DNA of 64,000 nt from Takakia lepidozioides (GCA_030704615.1 CM060732.1:3470001-3534000); one strand, 5' to 3'. Counted from the stretch's first letter, positions 42,565 to 52,222 are shown. The notes: generated from the sequence alone by a model not told the origin. Numbers and translations are program-made.

Positions 42565-42950
42565 ATGGGCAATACTTGTATTGGTGCAGCAAGTAAGACC
42601 GGCTTCTTCCAAGGCTTCTCACGGACCAATTCCTTTTCTTCGACAGCCACATGCAACAGTCAGCCCACGTCCACCTCCCAGGCGGAATTCCGTCACGACC
42701 GCACCAGCAACCCGATCAGTAGTCAAGGCTCCCCAAAGCGAGACCTTGAGCATCACACTACCCAGAAAACACCCCCATTACTAACCACATTCAGCCTGTT
42801 GGGGCTGTCCATAACTACGAGCAGTTCAAAGAGGTGATTGAAGCCATGAAGAAAGGTGGGGAGGTGAAGGTGACACCAGGGCAAAGCCTGACTGCCGCAG
42901 TGCTTCAGCGGCAGACAGAGAATCTTAGGGACTTCTACATTCTTGGGAGG
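42565..42950 (+). pseudogene. Captured N-terminal fragment of a calcium-dependent protein kinase
   Basis: The frame opens with MGNTCIGAASKTGFFQGFSR, the myristoylation/palmitoylation start typical of plant CDPKs (MGN-x-C), followed by a Ser/Thr/Pro-rich variable region. After one frame shift near 42760 it gives VLQRQTENLRDFYILGR, the segment that in CDPKs leads straight into the kinase glycine loop. The kinase domain itself is absent, and a stop follows at 42978. The order and spacing (about 130 codons) match the CDPK N-terminal exon. It lies between LTR and gag in the element sense, so it is a transduplicated host fragment. The frameshift argues that it is not translated as a whole. Confidence 0.65.
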
Positions 42951-43418
42951 GTAGTCAAATGTCAGGCAGAAACACAGTGACAGGTGCAGGCAGCTGTGGG
43001 AAAGGCCAAGCAAGAGCAGTCCAGGGGAGGATTGACGAGGTCACCATATCTTAGGCCATTTGCTGGAAGGGAGGGGCGCTTTCTGACAGTGTCAACCTCC
43101 CAGGCTGGCGATCCTCAGGTTTTGGAGGATTGAACCTCAAGGTCGTGTTTGTTGCAGGAAAGCATGAGAGTGGGAGACTGTGAACTCACCAGGTGACACT
43201 TGGTGTATGAGCGGGATATGAGCTGAAGGGATCGACTCAACGTTGCCATCGGTAGTGTTTCTTCTATGGTGAGGCTTGGTTGATGACCAGCCAACCATAG
43301 GAGTTCTTGTGGTGGATGCAGGTGCAGGTGCTCTGAGCCATTGGGATATGACCCTTAAACTGCAACAGGTGCCCACCCGTGTCACTATTAGATTAGTACT
43401 AGAGCCTTATAGTGTCAT

Positions 43419-45046
43419 GTGGAGGAGGTGCATATTGTGAGTGTCATTACGGAGTTACCCAAGGGTTTTGAGGGGAGTACGGCTACAGGCAGTAACAGTG
43501 AGAGTGGGTTCACAAGACGAGGTATTCGGTTCAGACCATCTTCACCGCCACCCTCAATTACTGTAGAGTCAGACACAGACTCGGAGGCTTCATCAACAGG
43601 TGTGCACTTTCATTCGCCATTGTTGTGGGACGACATGGAGGAGATGTATGGAGCTACCAAGGGGCCTCGTAGGTACTCTGGAGCTGTGGGCACAATTGAG
43701 TTGGATGACTTTATCCAGGAGTTCGACAGCTGGTGTGATTTGCAGCAGATGCGCAATCCACAACTATTCACCCCATTCATGGCGTGAAAGGGACTGTTTC
43801 AGCATTTGGAAGGCCCGCCTATGGACGATTACCACGAGTTCAGGCGAGGACATGAAGCAGAGATTGAGGAGTGGAGGATATATTGGTCACCTGACTACGT
43901 CTCCATTACTCGAGGCACGACACGACCAGTAGCTGCATCAGTAACAATAGCTCCACTGCCAGCACTAGTAGTGGAGCAAGTAGTGCTGGTACTTCTGCAG
44001 GTGGTACCAGTTCAAAAGGTGCTACTACTCCTCCTGCCACGACTACAACACATGTGCCTAGATTCAACCCGGTGGTGGAGTTCTTCCAGGAGTTGCGGAG
44101 GAACTACCAAGGTGTACGGACAGAGAAGCTGCGAAGTTTGCAAGACTTCCAGCGCAAACCCAATGAGAGCCTGCGAGAGGCGTACACTCGTATGAGGCGC
44201 TTGATAAGTGTGACCCAAGGGGTTACTGAAGCTCAGGCAATCCAGTTTTGGTATGGAATTCTGGACAAGGAGCTCAAGAGAAGGGTGCGAGATGCAACCC
44301 TGTTACAAGCAGCCCAACCCACATTAGCAGATGTGTTTCTGCTGGCTGAGCGGATTGAGCTCAACATGGTGGAGGAGCGAGTTGTTACAATTGGATTTGG
44401 CAAGGACATGCCTGCACGGGGCACAACTGTCAGCCCACAGGCACAAGGGACTGCCCAACAGCGTGGTCAGGGGGGCAAGGTTTCTCAACCCAAGTTCCAT
44501 GGAGCTTACAGGGGACCTCAGGTGCAGAGGCCCGTGGCATCTTTTGCAGGCCAACAGCAACCAGGGGTGATATGTTGGACATGTGGAGGACCCCATGTCA
44601 AGAGAGATTGCCCAGAGAGTGGCAAAAGGCCGGCACAAGCACAGCCTGCACAGTTGCAGTGTGGGCATTGTGGCAAGTATGGGCATGGAGATGCCCAGTG
44701 TTATGACTTGCATCCTGAGTTGCGCCCAGGCCAGTTCCAAGGGAACAATGGTGGCCGGGGGCGAGGTGGACCAGCCCAAAGAGGACGAGGTGGTCGGGCA
44801 CAAGGTGCAGGCCAAGGGCAAGCTCCACATGGCCAAGGACGCAGAGGTCAGGGTGTTGACCAAGGCATGGCCAATCGGCTTCAGCAGCTAGAGCAGAGGC
44901 TCGCTGCCATGGCTATAGCTCAGGCGGTACTGGCTCCCAGGCAGGATGGTCCACCTCCTGCTCCTGAGGGAGGAGATATGGGAGGCATGGGATTCATGTG
45001 CAGAGCAGCACTACCACTAGAGCAGTGGAGTCTGCTGCAGCCGTGA
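43419..45046 (+). CDS. Gag of the methyltransferase retrotransposon (broken)
   Basis: The first block (43419-43787) ends at an in-frame TGA inside otherwise continuous coding (FTPFMA, then KGLFQHLEGPPMDDYHEFRR in the same frame). A frame shift near 43915-43930 leads to a Ser/Thr-rich linker and the capsid-like region RFNPVVEFFQELRRNYQGVR. Two zinc knuckles follow: CWTCGGPHVKRDC (44573-44611) and CGHCGKYGHGDAQC (44660-44702), then a Gly/Arg/Gln-rich tail. Such a protein would pack element RNA in cytoplasmic particles. Coding in the next frame overlaps the end (from about 45000) and leads into the protease ORF through a TAG at 45139. Confidence 0.85.
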
Positions 45047-45150
45047 CTCGAGGAGCAGCACGAGTTCCTGAGCCACGAGGTGCAGAGGTGGAGTTGGATC
45101 CACAACGTGGGGAGGCAAGCCGTCAGGCAAGGCTGCCTTAGTCATTCACC

Positions 45151-47292
45151 TTGGCGGAGACAGTGTCAACGCCATCCATGGCACCTAGTTCTCGCCCGAC
45201 TGTTACCGAGGCGGAGGTTACTCTGCCATTGGGGAGAGCTACACGTGCAGCACTGACACCTACTACCAAGGCTAGTGCAGCCGGTGTGTTATTGGGGGCA
45301 GCCACCTCTGTGTGTCAAGCCCCACTGTTCTCGGCAACCTTGATTGCAACGCCGGAGGTGAGACCAGCTGCAGTGTTCAGACTAGCAGCAACACTCTGTG
45401 AGAGTGGGGAGGTCACTTCATCTTCTGCGGAGTTAGTGGAAGGTGTAGTGGCAGAGGGATCCTCGGATTTGAGGGTCAAGACTGCCACGGCTGTGCCATG
45501 GCAAGCTGCAGCTGCCAGGTTGACGGAGCTGCCAGCTAGGCCAGCCTTTGAGCGCGCCATGGTGACACCTGGAGTTGTCTTGTTAGACAACCAGGGAGGC
45601 ATTTTCACTTTGAGTGGACCGGCAGGCAAGAAGTACCGGCCACTGCGGGTCTTGTTGGACTCGGGAGCCCAGCCACTGATGTTAGGCAGAGCTGCTATTG
45701 CAGGTTTGGGCCTCATGGAGGCGGATATGGAGCCTTGTCCTTTCCAGATACAGACATCTCTGGGAGGATCAGAGCAGGCACGGGGCATGACACGGCATCA
45801 GTTGGCTATTAGACTGCAGCCGGATCATCCTGTAGATGGCTCAGTGATGCGAGCCAAAGCCATTGTGACAGACGCGGTCTCTTACAATGTCCTCGTTGGT
45901 GGGGCAGTGTTATACCCCATGGGCTTCACCCTGGACTTCTGGGAGGAGTCAGCATTCTACAGGCCTGGGTGGCAGTCAGGGGATGGTCGTCGTGCACAGC
46001 TCCCTGTGACATTCATTGGGGGTATTGCAGCTGCCCAGCGGGGCAAGATACCAACACTAGCTGCCTTCACAGCTGCAGTTAGTTGGCCTGGAGAGTTGCT
46101 GGAAGGCAATGCCCATGCAGAAGATGTGCCACCTCCAGCAGAGCAGGATGACATACATGGTATGGCGGAGTTGCCTGCCATGGTTGCTCACACTCCATTG
46201 TGGGGTACGAGCAAGGATTTGCAGCAGGTTGCTGATCGACGGGTGCAACAAGCCTGGGTAGAGGCTTTTGTACCGTCAGGAGAGGAGGAGAGTGCGGGTA
46301 TTGCACCAGGACCACCTCAGTTGTCACCATTGGATACCACACCTATTGTGTGGCAGTATCCGGATGAAGGCATTTGCCTTCTGGACTTGTTTGGCGGGAT
46401 CAGCACCGGATTGGCTGCTGTGCTACAGGCAGGTGTACGAGTTCGACGTTACCTGTATGTGGAGAAGGATGAGACTGCACGACGTGTCTCACTGCGCCAT
46501 GTTGCTTGGATGCTGCAGCAGTACCCTGAGTTGTTGCCGGTGTCTGCAGTTCGTGGATATCAGCAGGCTTTGCCAGCAGACATTGCGTTGCTGGGGGCGC
46601 AGGATTTGGAGCGGGTTGGCTCCATTGATCTGGTAGTGGCAGGTTGGCCCTGCCAAGGGCATTCATCAGCCGGGCATGGCAATGGATTGCTAGACTCGAG
46701 GACGGGTTTGTTTTGGGAGATGGTGCGGATTTTGCGCCACTTGCAGCTTCATCAAGCTGTATCTCCGGCATACATCTTGGAGAATGTGCCGCTGATGGGT
46801 GATTCTCGGGCCAGGGTGATGGCCAGTGTGCATCAAGTCCGGTCGTGGCTTGGGTCAGCAGTGTTGCTGGATGCACCTGCAGTGGGGTCACGGGCTCATC
46901 GTCCACGACTATGGTGGACTAACTTGATGCCACCCGCACTGCTCAAGCGTGCATTTGATGGGGTGCAACGGCCAGCACACCTCACCGTGGATGGCATTTT
47001 GGACACAGGAAGGCAGTCTCAACGTGTGAGACACGATGACCGTTCGCCTTTGGCAGTGGTCAACAGGGTGGGTCAACCACGAGCAGCATTACCTACCCTG
47101 CTCAGCTTCCCAGGATCCCATGCTTTTCGGGATGGTGGACCTGGCCTCCTGTGGGATGCTCAATTACAGCAGTTAGTGGAGCCTAATGCCGACGAGCGAG
47201 AGCGGGCTATGGGGTTTTCCACTGGGACCACGGCGGTGCCTTCTCTTTCTGAGGCATCACGTCGTCAGGTGTTGGGGCAAGCAATGGCATAG
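45151..47292 (+). CDS. Retroviral-type protease fused to a C5 cytosine DNA methyltransferase
   Basis: The uninterrupted 713-codon frame (first ATG 45178) starts with a Thr/Ala-rich leader. It has an aspartic protease centred on VLLDSGAQPLM (Asp 170), then from residue about 405 a complete-looking C5 methyltransferase: motif I LLDLFGGISTG (residues 411 on), motif IV GWPCQGHSSAG with catalytic Cys 501, motif VI ENV (Glu 544), motif VIII HRPRLWW (about 583-589), and the late motif SEASRRQVLGQAMA. These enzymes transfer a methyl group from AdoMet to carbon 5 of cytosine in DNA. The target-recognition region between VIII and IX is short (about 90 residues). No chromatin domain such as BAH or chromodomain precedes it. 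All key residues are present and the frame is open, unlike gag and pol on either side. Retrotransposon-borne C5 methyltransferases have been described in a charophyte and in dinoflagellates. Confidence 0.93.
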   Translation: MAETVSTPSMAPSSRPTVTEAEVTLPLGRATRAALTPTTKASAAGVLLGAATSVCQAPLFSATLIATPEVRPAAVFRLAATLCESGEVTSSSAELVEGVVAEGSSDLRVKTATAVPWQAAAARLTELPARPAFERAMVTPGVVLLDNQGGIFTLSGPAGKKYRPLRVLLDSGAQPLMLGRAAIAGLGLMEADMEPCPFQIQTSLGGSEQARGMTRHQLAIRLQPDHPVDGSVMRAKAIVTDAVSYNVLVGGAVLYPMGFTLDFWEESAFYRPGWQSGDGRRAQLPVTFIGGIAAAQRGKIPTLAAFTAAVSWPGELLEGNAHAEDVPPPAEQDDIHGMAELPAMVAHTPLWGTSKDLQQVADRRVQQAWVEAFVPSGEEESAGIAPGPPQLSPLDTTPIVWQYPDEGICLLDLFGGISTGLAAVLQAGVRVRRYLYVEKDETARRVSLRHVAWMLQQYPELLPVSAVRGYQQALPADIALLGAQDLERVGSIDLVVAGWPCQGHSSAGHGNGLLDSRTGLFWEMVRILRHLQLHQAVSPAYILENVPLMGDSRARVMASVHQVRSWLGSAVLLDAPAVGSRAHRPRLWWTNLMPPALLKRAFDGVQRPAHLTVDGILDTGRQSQRVRHDDRSPLAVVNRVGQPRAALPTLLSFPGSHAFRDGGPGLLWDAQLQQLVEPNADERERAMGFSTGTTAVPSLSEASRRQVLGQAMA

Positions 47293-48113
47293 ATCAGGAT
47301 TAGATCTTGCTTGGGCGGGCTTCTATTCTTCCCCTCCATCTCTGTACTATTTTCATTACCTTGTACTCGTAGTTGCCAAAGCCTCTCTTGGTGGAGGCCA
47401 GTCACTCCGGGGTTTTGGGCTGGGCTATTCTGCAGGATCAGCATTGCAGCTGGGTTTTGGTGTGGGGGTGTTGATGTTTTGATTTCTTGTGTTTGGATCC
47501 CCCCCAACACCTGCATGCTTGACTGTGCGCCATGTTGGTTTTGTGTGGGCGCTTGCTTTCATAGGGATTAGGCCGGATTTGATCACCGGTCAATCCTAGA
47601 GTATGCTGTCGGTGGTGAGGCTGGAGTGATGACGCGCATTGGCGTACCTGCATCCTGAGTGCCCGGAGCACAGGGTGTACTAATCTGAAGCCTTCTCACG
47701 TTCTCCTTGACAGAAAGGCCAAGACCTGCATCACCGACCTTCACATCCCACGCACTGCCACAGCATAAGAGCACAGAACGAGAGGAGGGGTGAATCCAGA
47801 TTGTGAGAACTACATGAACATGTTTGGGAACCCGAAGATAACCAGGGAACAGGGAACCAAGACAAATATTTAAAAAATAAATAAAAATAAAAATATTTGT
47901 ATTTGTTTGGTCTTTTGATCTAATTTAAAGGATTTAGAGCCAAATTGGTCATATCTTTGTCAAATGGACTCTGTTTGACTCAGTTTTTGGGGGAATAGCT
48001 GCAGAAAGGGGAAATCTACCTATCTAAACCTGGTTTCTGTTTTGGGGACTCTGCTAAAAATCTATGGAATTTTTAGAGTGCTCAATTGCTTGACCTGGAT
48101 TGTCAGCTTGGCT
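47293..48113 (+). other. Spacer between methyltransferase ORF and pol
   Basis: About 0.8 kb without a sensible frame, AT-rich near 47870-47960. It may carry a promoter or a splice acceptor for expression of pol separately from gag. Confidence 0.4.
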
Positions 48114-48410
48114 ATGGCTGAGCAACGTAGAGTGCGGAGTGCACTTCCCTTGACGGTCTCTCTGCCTACCGAGACGGTACAGGCAGCGAGTGGGGGCGAG
48201 CCGGTGAGGACCACGGGGTGTAGACATCCATGGCACACGTGGGAGGTGCTCGAGGTTCAGAGGGAGTTGGCAGCCAAGGCAGCTGTGATGGATGAGGTTG
48301 GGGATTCTTCTCCGGTTGAGGAGGTTCTCAATGATGAGATGATGGGGCAGGATGAGGCCTTGTCATTGACTGAGCAGGAAGGGGGTACTGCTCAAGAGGT
48401 TGCAGCATAG
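48114..48410 (+). CDS. Short leader ORF of pol ending in a leaky-type stop
   Basis: Met at 48114 (MAEQRRVRSALPLTVSLPTE) opens 98 codons with an acidic C-terminus and ends TAG at 48408. The following bases, CAACCA, complete the UAG-CAR-YYA readthrough context known from tobamovirus replicase genes. The same frame stays open after the stop (TSKPTGLKVAVTEDNWEPDI, RRFLRAYRNCFAFSLKDLGA) and leads towards RT. No domain is recognised in the leader. Readthrough is an inference from the context. Confidence 0.5.
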   Translation: MAEQRRVRSALPLTVSLPTETVQAASGGEPVRTTGCRHPWHTWEVLEVQRELAAKAAVMDEVGDSSPVEEVLNDEMMGQDEALSLTEQEGGTAQEVAA

Positions 48411-48553
48411 CAACCACGGGACGCGTCCTCTACCTCTAAGCCCACTGGACTTAAGGTTGCAGTTACGGAGGACAATTGGGAGCCTGACATTGGACCCATT
48501 GTCACCGGAGGAGAGAGACGACGTATACGGCGGTTCCTGAGGGCTTACAGGAA

Positions 48554-49672
48554 TTGCTTTGCCTTCAGTTTGAAGGACTTGGGAGCACTGAAGGTCAAGA
48601 GATCCGTATTGAGTTGGCCACTGACACGCCAATCTTTCGGAGACCCTATAGATACAGTGACATGGAGAGGTCTTTGATTCAGATGAGGACTCAAGATCTC
48701 TGGGAGGCAGGTTTGGTGGAGCTCTCTGGTGGAGAGTATGCTTCAGCCACAGTGATGCCAGCTAAGAAGGATGTCTATGGCAATTGGACGGAGAGACGTA
48801 TGTGCGGTGATTACCGGCCTGTAAATCGTCAGACCAAGTCCGATAGGTATGCCATGCCGACACCAGAGGAGATCTTTGATGCCATTGGGCATTCCAAGGT
48901 CTTTAGCACGTTGGATTTACGATCCGGATATCACCAGTTGCCGATCAAGGAGGCGGATAAGCAAAAGACGGCATTCTGGGGGATCAATGAGCACGGGAAG
49001 GATTGCCTATACCAGTGGCGGTTCTTACCATTTGGGCTTAAAAACGCTCCCGCTGAGTTTCAAAGAGTCATGGACAGGATTCTAGCAGGGGTGGAGTTTG
49101 CTCGGTGCTACATAGATGACATCATCATCTTTAGTGCTACGGTGGAGGAGCATGAGAGACACCTTCAGGGGGTATTTGAGCGCTTGAGGGCGCACGGATT
49201 GAAGTTACATCCGGGAAAGTGCAAGTTTTTCCACAACCAGATTGAGTATCTGGGGCACATGATATATCCTGGAGGATTGGGGGTACAGCAGACTAAGGTA
49301 GAGTCCATTGCACAGGTTCCACGCCCCACGGATGTGAGCCGAGTTCGAGCTTTCATGGGGTTAGCAAACTATTACAGACGGTTTGTTAAGGGATTTAGTG
49401 CCATTGCAAAGGCTCTAACCAAGCTGACCAAGGTGGACCAGGCGTGGCAGTGGGAAGATGAGCAAGAACAAGCTTTTCAAGAGCTCAAGGCGCGGTTGAC
49501 CTCGGCGCCCATCTTAAGACGACCTATCAGGGGGCGTCCTTTTCAGCTGCATACAGATTGGAGCATGCTGGGGCTTGGAGCGGTGCTCACACAGGTGGAT
49601 GATGAGGGAAGAGAGTTCGTAGTGGCTTATGCTAGCCGCTCGAACAACACTGCAGAGTCTTATAGCTCATAA
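48554..49672 (+). CDS. Ty3-type reverse transcriptase and start of RNase H
   Basis: The frame carries RT hallmarks: [56 protein letters not shown] (YIDD residues 186-189), FFHNQIEYLGHMI, and FMGLANYYRRFVKGFSA. The RNase H begins with FQLHTDWSMLGLGAVLTQVD, where Trp follows the Asp in place of the usual Ala-Ser. Coding upstream (48411-48590) is in another frame, so an indel lies near 48590, and a second at about 49669 ends the frame just as YSS...GECLAAV would continue. Both are small and in otherwise intact sequence. Confidence 0.93.
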   Translation: MLCLQFEGLGSTEGQEIRIELATDTPIFRRPYRYSDMERSLIQMRTQDLWEAGLVELSGGEYASATVMPAKKDVYGNWTERRMCGDYRPVNRQTKSDRYAMPTPEEIFDAIGHSKVFSTLDLRSGYHQLPIKEADKQKTAFWGINEHGKDCLYQWRFLPFGLKNAPAEFQRVMDRILAGVEFARCYIDDIIIFSATVEEHERHLQGVFERLRAHGLKLHPGKCKFFHNQIEYLGHMIYPGGLGVQQTKVESIAQVPRPTDVSRVRAFMGLANYYRRFVKGFSAIAKALTKLTKVDQAWQWEDEQEQAFQELKARLTSAPILRRPIRGRPFQLHTDWSMLGLGAVLTQVDDEGREFVVAYASRSNNTAESYSS

Positions 49673-51539
49673 GGGAGAATGCTTAGCTGCAGTGTGGGCC
49701 GTGGCACACTTCAGGTGCTATCTATACGGCAATCTCTTCACCCTTGTCACGGATCACCAACCACTCAAATGGTTGATGGAGTCAGACAAGCTTACGGGGA
49801 AGCTTGCACGGTGGGCACTCATCCTTCAAGAGTATGACTTTCAGGTGGTGCATCGACCAGGTTTGGTCAATCGCAATGCAGATGGGTTGAGTCGCAATCC
49901 ATGCACGAGCCAACAGGATGACACTGGAGCTCGGTGGCATGGTGAGACGGACGAGGAGATGGTGCCCGGATGGCATGCATCTGCATTTCTGTGTATCTTG
50001 GCAGCGGAAGGCCAGGTTGGATCTGCAACAGGGATGACTATAGATCAAGTGTCTGAGGACCCTGAGGCCAGCAATGAGCAAGGTGGCGCCAAAGATATAC
50101 ATGAGGATTCAGTTGTGTTGGACTACCTCCGCACTGGAGACACGGCAGCCACTGTGACTGCCAAGGAGAGGGATCGGATCCTACAACGAGCCAAGAGGTT
50201 CAAGTGGGAGGGGACACACCTGCTCCGAGTGTGGGAGGATGGTCAAGTGAGGATTGTGCCTCACCCAACACAGCGGGCACGGTTAGTGCGGCATGCCCAC
50301 GAGGAGTTGGGGCATTTTGGGGTGCGACGCACCCATAGCCTACTACAGGGGCAGTATTGGTGGCGTGGTATGCACACAGAGGTGCAACAATTTGTGGCTA
50401 GGTGCATGGTGTGTGACAGGGTGCGTGCTTCATTCAACGCCCCTACTCCACAATTGCACCCTCTTCCGATCATAGGATTGGGCTATAGGTGGAGTCTTGA
50501 CTTTGCAGGGCCGTTGCCACTGACCATGCATCACAACAAGTATGTGTTGGTGATGGTGGAGCACTTCTCCAAGTGGATTGAATTGGTTCCATTGCCTGAT
50601 AAGGCTAGTGAGGGAGCTGCGTATGCATTCTTGGATTGTGTGCTTAGCCGATTCGGTGCTCCAGCTGAGGTACTCACGGACCAAGGGAGAGAGTTCTTGG
50701 GGGAGTTTCAGGCTTTGTGTGACAAGGCCTTGATAGACCACCGCACCACTTCTCGGGATCATCCTGAGGCCGATGGCTTGGCAGAGAGAGTTGTTCAGAC
50801 AATAAAGAGGGGTTTGCGCAAGTATGGCTTGCAGAAGGGACACCTAGGAGATTGGGACCTTCAGTTACCCTGGTTAGCCATGGGCTACAGGTTCAGCAAG
50901 CAAGCATCACTTGCCTCCTTCTCACCATACTTTCTTCTCTTTGGCCAAGAGCCGGATTTGCCTACATCCATTCGCAGAGAGGCTGCTACAGTTCTTAACC
51001 TTGACGATCTGGACGTGTGGGCACGTGCATGTGAGCAGCGTGCAGAGTTGTTCAAGAGAGTCATGCCCATGGCTTTCGAGAACCTTGCCATTGCACAACA
51101 CCGTGATACGTTGAGGTATGCTACCATACGTGGTCGGGGCTATCGTCCTGGGGTTCGGAGATTCAACCCTGGTGACTATGTCTATCTGCAGCAGACTGCT
51201 CCTACGACCCTGGATGTGACTGCAGGACGTGTTATTTTGAGGGTTCGAGAGGTCTTGCCCTCAGGCGTCTTGGTCTTGGAGGGTCGGGATGGCATAACTT
51301 GGAAGGACCATGTGCGTAATTGTGCGCCATGTCACCTTCCGAATGTCGATGGCAGGATTGACCCAAACCTGGCAGTGGTATCTGCAGGTTTGAGATGCAT
51401 GTTGTGTGGGTCTGCTAAAGGTGCAGCCACCATGCTGGTGTGTGATCGATGCTCTAGAGGTTGGCATATGGGATGCTTGACTCCACCTCTTGAGATGGTT
51501 CCAGATGGGGATTGGTTATGTCCACATTGCATTGGATAG
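49629..51539 (+). CDS. RNase H end and integrase with C-terminal PHD finger
   Basis: The 636-codon frame starts with the rest of RNase H (GECLAAVWAVAHFRCYLYGN, VTDHQPLKWLM). Then comes an integrase: zinc region H...H...CMVCDRV near residues 220-260, core with SLDFAGPLP, VLTDQGREF and PEADGLAERVVQ (D, D, E present), and a beta-barrel module (FNPGDYVYLQQ). The last 47 residues (about 589-635) form a PHD finger: C-x2-C, CDRC, GWHMGC and WLCPHC give the Cys4-His-Cys3 pattern with the conserved Trp. PHD fingers bind histone H3 tails, so the integrase may steer insertion or tether to chromatin, as chromodomains do in other Ty3 elements. The stop at 51537 follows directly. The frame is open throughout. 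Confidence 0.93.
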   Translation: MLAARTTLQSLIAHKGECLAAVWAVAHFRCYLYGNLFTLVTDHQPLKWLMESDKLTGKLARWALILQEYDFQVVHRPGLVNRNADGLSRNPCTSQQDDTGARWHGETDEEMVPGWHASAFLCILAAEGQVGSATGMTIDQVSEDPEASNEQGGAKDIHEDSVVLDYLRTGDTAATVTAKERDRILQRAKRFKWEGTHLLRVWEDGQVRIVPHPTQRARLVRHAHEELGHFGVRRTHSLLQGQYWWRGMHTEVQQFVARCMVCDRVRASFNAPTPQLHPLPIIGLGYRWSLDFAGPLPLTMHHNKYVLVMVEHFSKWIELVPLPDKASEGAAYAFLDCVLSRFGAPAEVLTDQGREFLGEFQALCDKALIDHRTTSRDHPEADGLAERVVQTIKRGLRKYGLQKGHLGDWDLQLPWLAMGYRFSKQASLASFSPYFLLFGQEPDLPTSIRREAATVLNLDDLDVWARACEQRAELFKRVMPMAFENLAIAQHRDTLRYATIRGRGYRPGVRRFNPGDYVYLQQTAPTTLDVTAGRVILRVREVLPSGVLVLEGRDGITWKDHVRNCAPCHLPNVDGRIDPNLAVVSAGLRCMLCGSAKGAATMLVCDRCSRGWHMGCLTPPLEMVPDGDWLCPHCIG

Positions 51540-51791
51540 TGGGAGTGGATACAACCATGGAAGGCTAACAAGAAACGCAAGGCCCAACTACTAGGAGACC
51601 TTGAACACACGAGATCCTGGCTCAAGTTCACAGATTGCAAGACGGCGACTAACGATGGGGCTACTCTTGTATCCGGCCCCTTGGTCTATAGAGTTTGAGT
51701 ACAGTGATAGAGGACAGTGATAGAGGACTTAGTACGGCTGTGGCTATTACATCTTGTAGCTATCTGGCGGTAGAGGGACCTATCCACCAGC

Positions 51792-51803
51792 TAGGGGGGC
51801 GAT
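51792..51803 (+). promoter_or_regulatory. Polypurine tract candidate of the methyltransferase retrotransposon
   Basis: ctaggggggcgat just before tgtggcagactacg looks like the polypurine tract plus LTR start of a Ty3 element. However, the 326-bp repeat shared with the 5' end starts 88 bp further on, so the tract and the LTR edge do not coincide. Confidence 0.4.
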
Positions 51804-51888
51804 TGTGGCAGACTACGTTATTGTGAATATATGTGTGGTGTGGTTTGGATAGCGATGTAGTTGTGTAGCGATATGTATGCGCACGACA
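51802..51888. repeat. 87-bp direct repeat flanking the 3' LTR, left copy
   Basis: attgtggcagactacg ... gcgcacgaca recurs at 52223-52309 with two differences seen. It flanks the 326-bp LTR on both sides at distances of 2 and 6 bp and is absent at the 5' LTR. Confidence 0.85.
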
Positions 51889-51890
51889 GC

Positions 51891-52216
51891 TGTCAAGTTA
51901 AATAAGCACAGTGTGAAAACAGCTAGAATAAAACTAGTTATTTGTATTTAACACTTGGATTTAGGTCAAGTGTTAAATCAGGTGTCAAGTTTAGTTTGAC
52001 ACCTGGTCCGTCTTATCTTCACGAGAGCGGCAGTCGCGCAGCTCATCTCTCTCGAGTTGAGCCTGCGCGATCGAGCTCCTGCATCGTTTAGGATTGAGAG
52101 TGCTTATGATGGGAGTGTAGGTTGTTGTGGGGTGGAGTCCCCATAGCTTGGGGTGCCCCTGGCTCGACTACTATTTCAAAGAGTGATGGTTTTGGTTTTC
52201 ATGTTTTGTGTCAACA
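51891..52216 (+). mobile_element. 3' LTR of the methyltransferase-carrying retrotransposon
   Basis: The 326-bp sequence matches 41157-41482 with one substitution. It has TG/CA ends and follows the integrase-PHD ORF. The element thus spans 41157-52216, about 11.06 kb. Confidence 0.85.
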
Positions 52217-52222
52217 GTGTGT

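Noticed and set aside
45151-47292. Bacterial contamination or a restriction-modification methyltransferase
   Set aside because: The enzyme is in frame with a retropepsin between gag and RT and inside matching LTRs, so it belongs to the retrotransposon.
41157-52216. Target-site duplication for the young retrotransposon
   Set aside because: Left flank (caatacaac) and right flank (gtgtgtatt) do not match; the 87-bp repeats at the right end obscure the junction.
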